This document shows positions 12,916 to 13,268 of a stretch of DNA of 13,268 nt, one piece after another. Each line of letters begins with the position of its first letter. The stretch's first letter is position 1. The position numbers and the translations under genes were made by a program. Location: the NCBI GenBank assembly GCA_027619145.1, contig JAQCGA010000045.1:1-13268 (forward strand). The letters are read 5' to 3'. The notes beneath the pieces are model-generated. The model saw only the letters and a list, made by a program, of their open reading frames with translations. It made no database searches and was not told where the DNA came from. The DNA is from a bacterium. Lineage in GTDB: Bacteria; Latescibacterota; UBA2968; GCA-2709665.

Positions 12916-13268
12916 TTACAACCCCAATTCGTACAAATACTCCCGGCTGCGTTTTAAACCCTCCAGGGGGGTGTCTTCTCCGGGCATCACATCTTGCTCT
13001 ACCACCACCCAGCCCGTATACTCCGCCGCATCCAGTTCTTCAACCAGCCCGGTCAAGTCTAAACGGCTCTGCGACAGATCGCAGAACACCCCCTGCTGGA
13101 CCGCCTCATGATAACTCCATTCCCGCAGCCGCGCCGCACTACCCACATCCGAATCGTATCCCTTCAAATATACGTGCCAGACACGATCTCCATACCGGCG
13201 CAACAGTTGCAGAGGATCTCCACCACCAAATGCGTACTGTGCCGTATCCAGACACAGACCCAGAATCC
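12916..13268 (-). CDS. IolE-like sugar phosphate isomerase/epimerase, 3' part
   Basis: Only the C-terminal 116 residues are in the window; the frame is open to the edge. They show ILGLCLDTAQYAFGGGDP, RRYGDRVWHVYLKGYD, a short glycine turn near GVFCDLSQSRLDL, and TGWVVVEQDVMPGED followed by SREYLYELGL. This is the last third of the xylose-isomerase-like TIM barrel (AP endonuclease family 2 domain), with the metal ligands expected at Asp of CLDT, His of HVYLK and Glu of VVEQD. The order and the VVEQD motif are closest to inosose dehydratase (IolE) and sugar phosphate isomerases. A TTG at 13203 is not the start, since the homology continues upstream. The hairpin repeat copy 3 follows its stop, and the metallo-hydrolase gene is next. 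Confidence 0.88.
   Translation of the reverse strand, partial: ILGLCLDTAQYAFGGGDPLQLLRRYGDRVWHVYLKGYDSDVGSAARLREWSYHEAVQQGVFCDLSQSRLDLTGLVEELDAAEYTGWVVVEQDVMPGEDTPLEGLKRSREYLYELGL

Overview
This window looks like a stretch of chromosome from an uncultured, free-living or symbiotic bacterium with a moderately GC-rich genome (judged by eye, not counted). The genes are ordinary bacterial ones with good Shine-Dalgarno sites. The mix of a Gfo/Idh/MocA protein, an IolE-like TIM-barrel isomerase, a CocE-type hydrolase, a TIM-barrel amidohydrolase and a metal-dependent homocysteine-methyltransferase-like protein, together with spacers full of GC-rich hairpins, recalls large-genome candidate phyla such as Poribacteria or Latescibacterota. 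That assignment is an impression only. I see no rRNA, tRNA, CRISPR array, integrase or classical insertion sequence.

Left part, plus strand (1-5066). The end of an unrecognised protein (to 364) is followed by about 700 bases of debris: a bulged hairpin (394-456), the 3' scrap of a serine beta-lactamase-type hydrolase (504-641), a GC-rich hairpin (801-832) and a hairpin-rich leader (930-1019). Then come a homocysteine S-methyltransferase family gene (1077-2021), a 41-bp tandem repeat (2069-2171), a 571-residue protein resembling alpha/alpha-toroid glycan-degrading enzymes (2194-3909) and, overlapping it by ATGA, a Gfo/Idh/MocA-fold protein that lacks the usual catalytic residues (3906-4886). 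The last two are translationally coupled and probably act on the same carbohydrate. A strong bidirectional terminator (5022-5066) ends this half.

Right part, minus strand (5040-13268). In direction of transcription: an IolE-like isomerase/epimerase (cut by the window end), an RNase Z-like metallo-hydrolase, a CocE/X-Pro dipeptidyl-peptidase family hydrolase and an amidohydrolase in one operon, a small DUF559 endonuclease, prolyl-tRNA synthetase, a RidA-like protein, a Nudix hydrolase, and a truncated aminoglycoside-type nucleotidyltransferase whose last codons lie inside the shared terminator.

The most notable feature is the DUF559 gene. It sits between two 45-bp direct repeats (44 of 45 positions equal), each a perfect 11-bp hairpin with a GGTTAGGTT tail. 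The downstream copy supplies the gene's last two codons and stop. A third copy lies behind the isomerase, and a diverged relative in opposite orientation lies upstream of proS. All three close copies begin within 7 bases of a stop codon. This looks like a minimal nuclease-plus-hairpin mobile cassette, comparable in logic to REP/RAYT systems; the mobility is inference. A second recurrent theme is degenerate arrays with period about 10 built on CACGAA or GCGAAG, found directly behind at least four genes.
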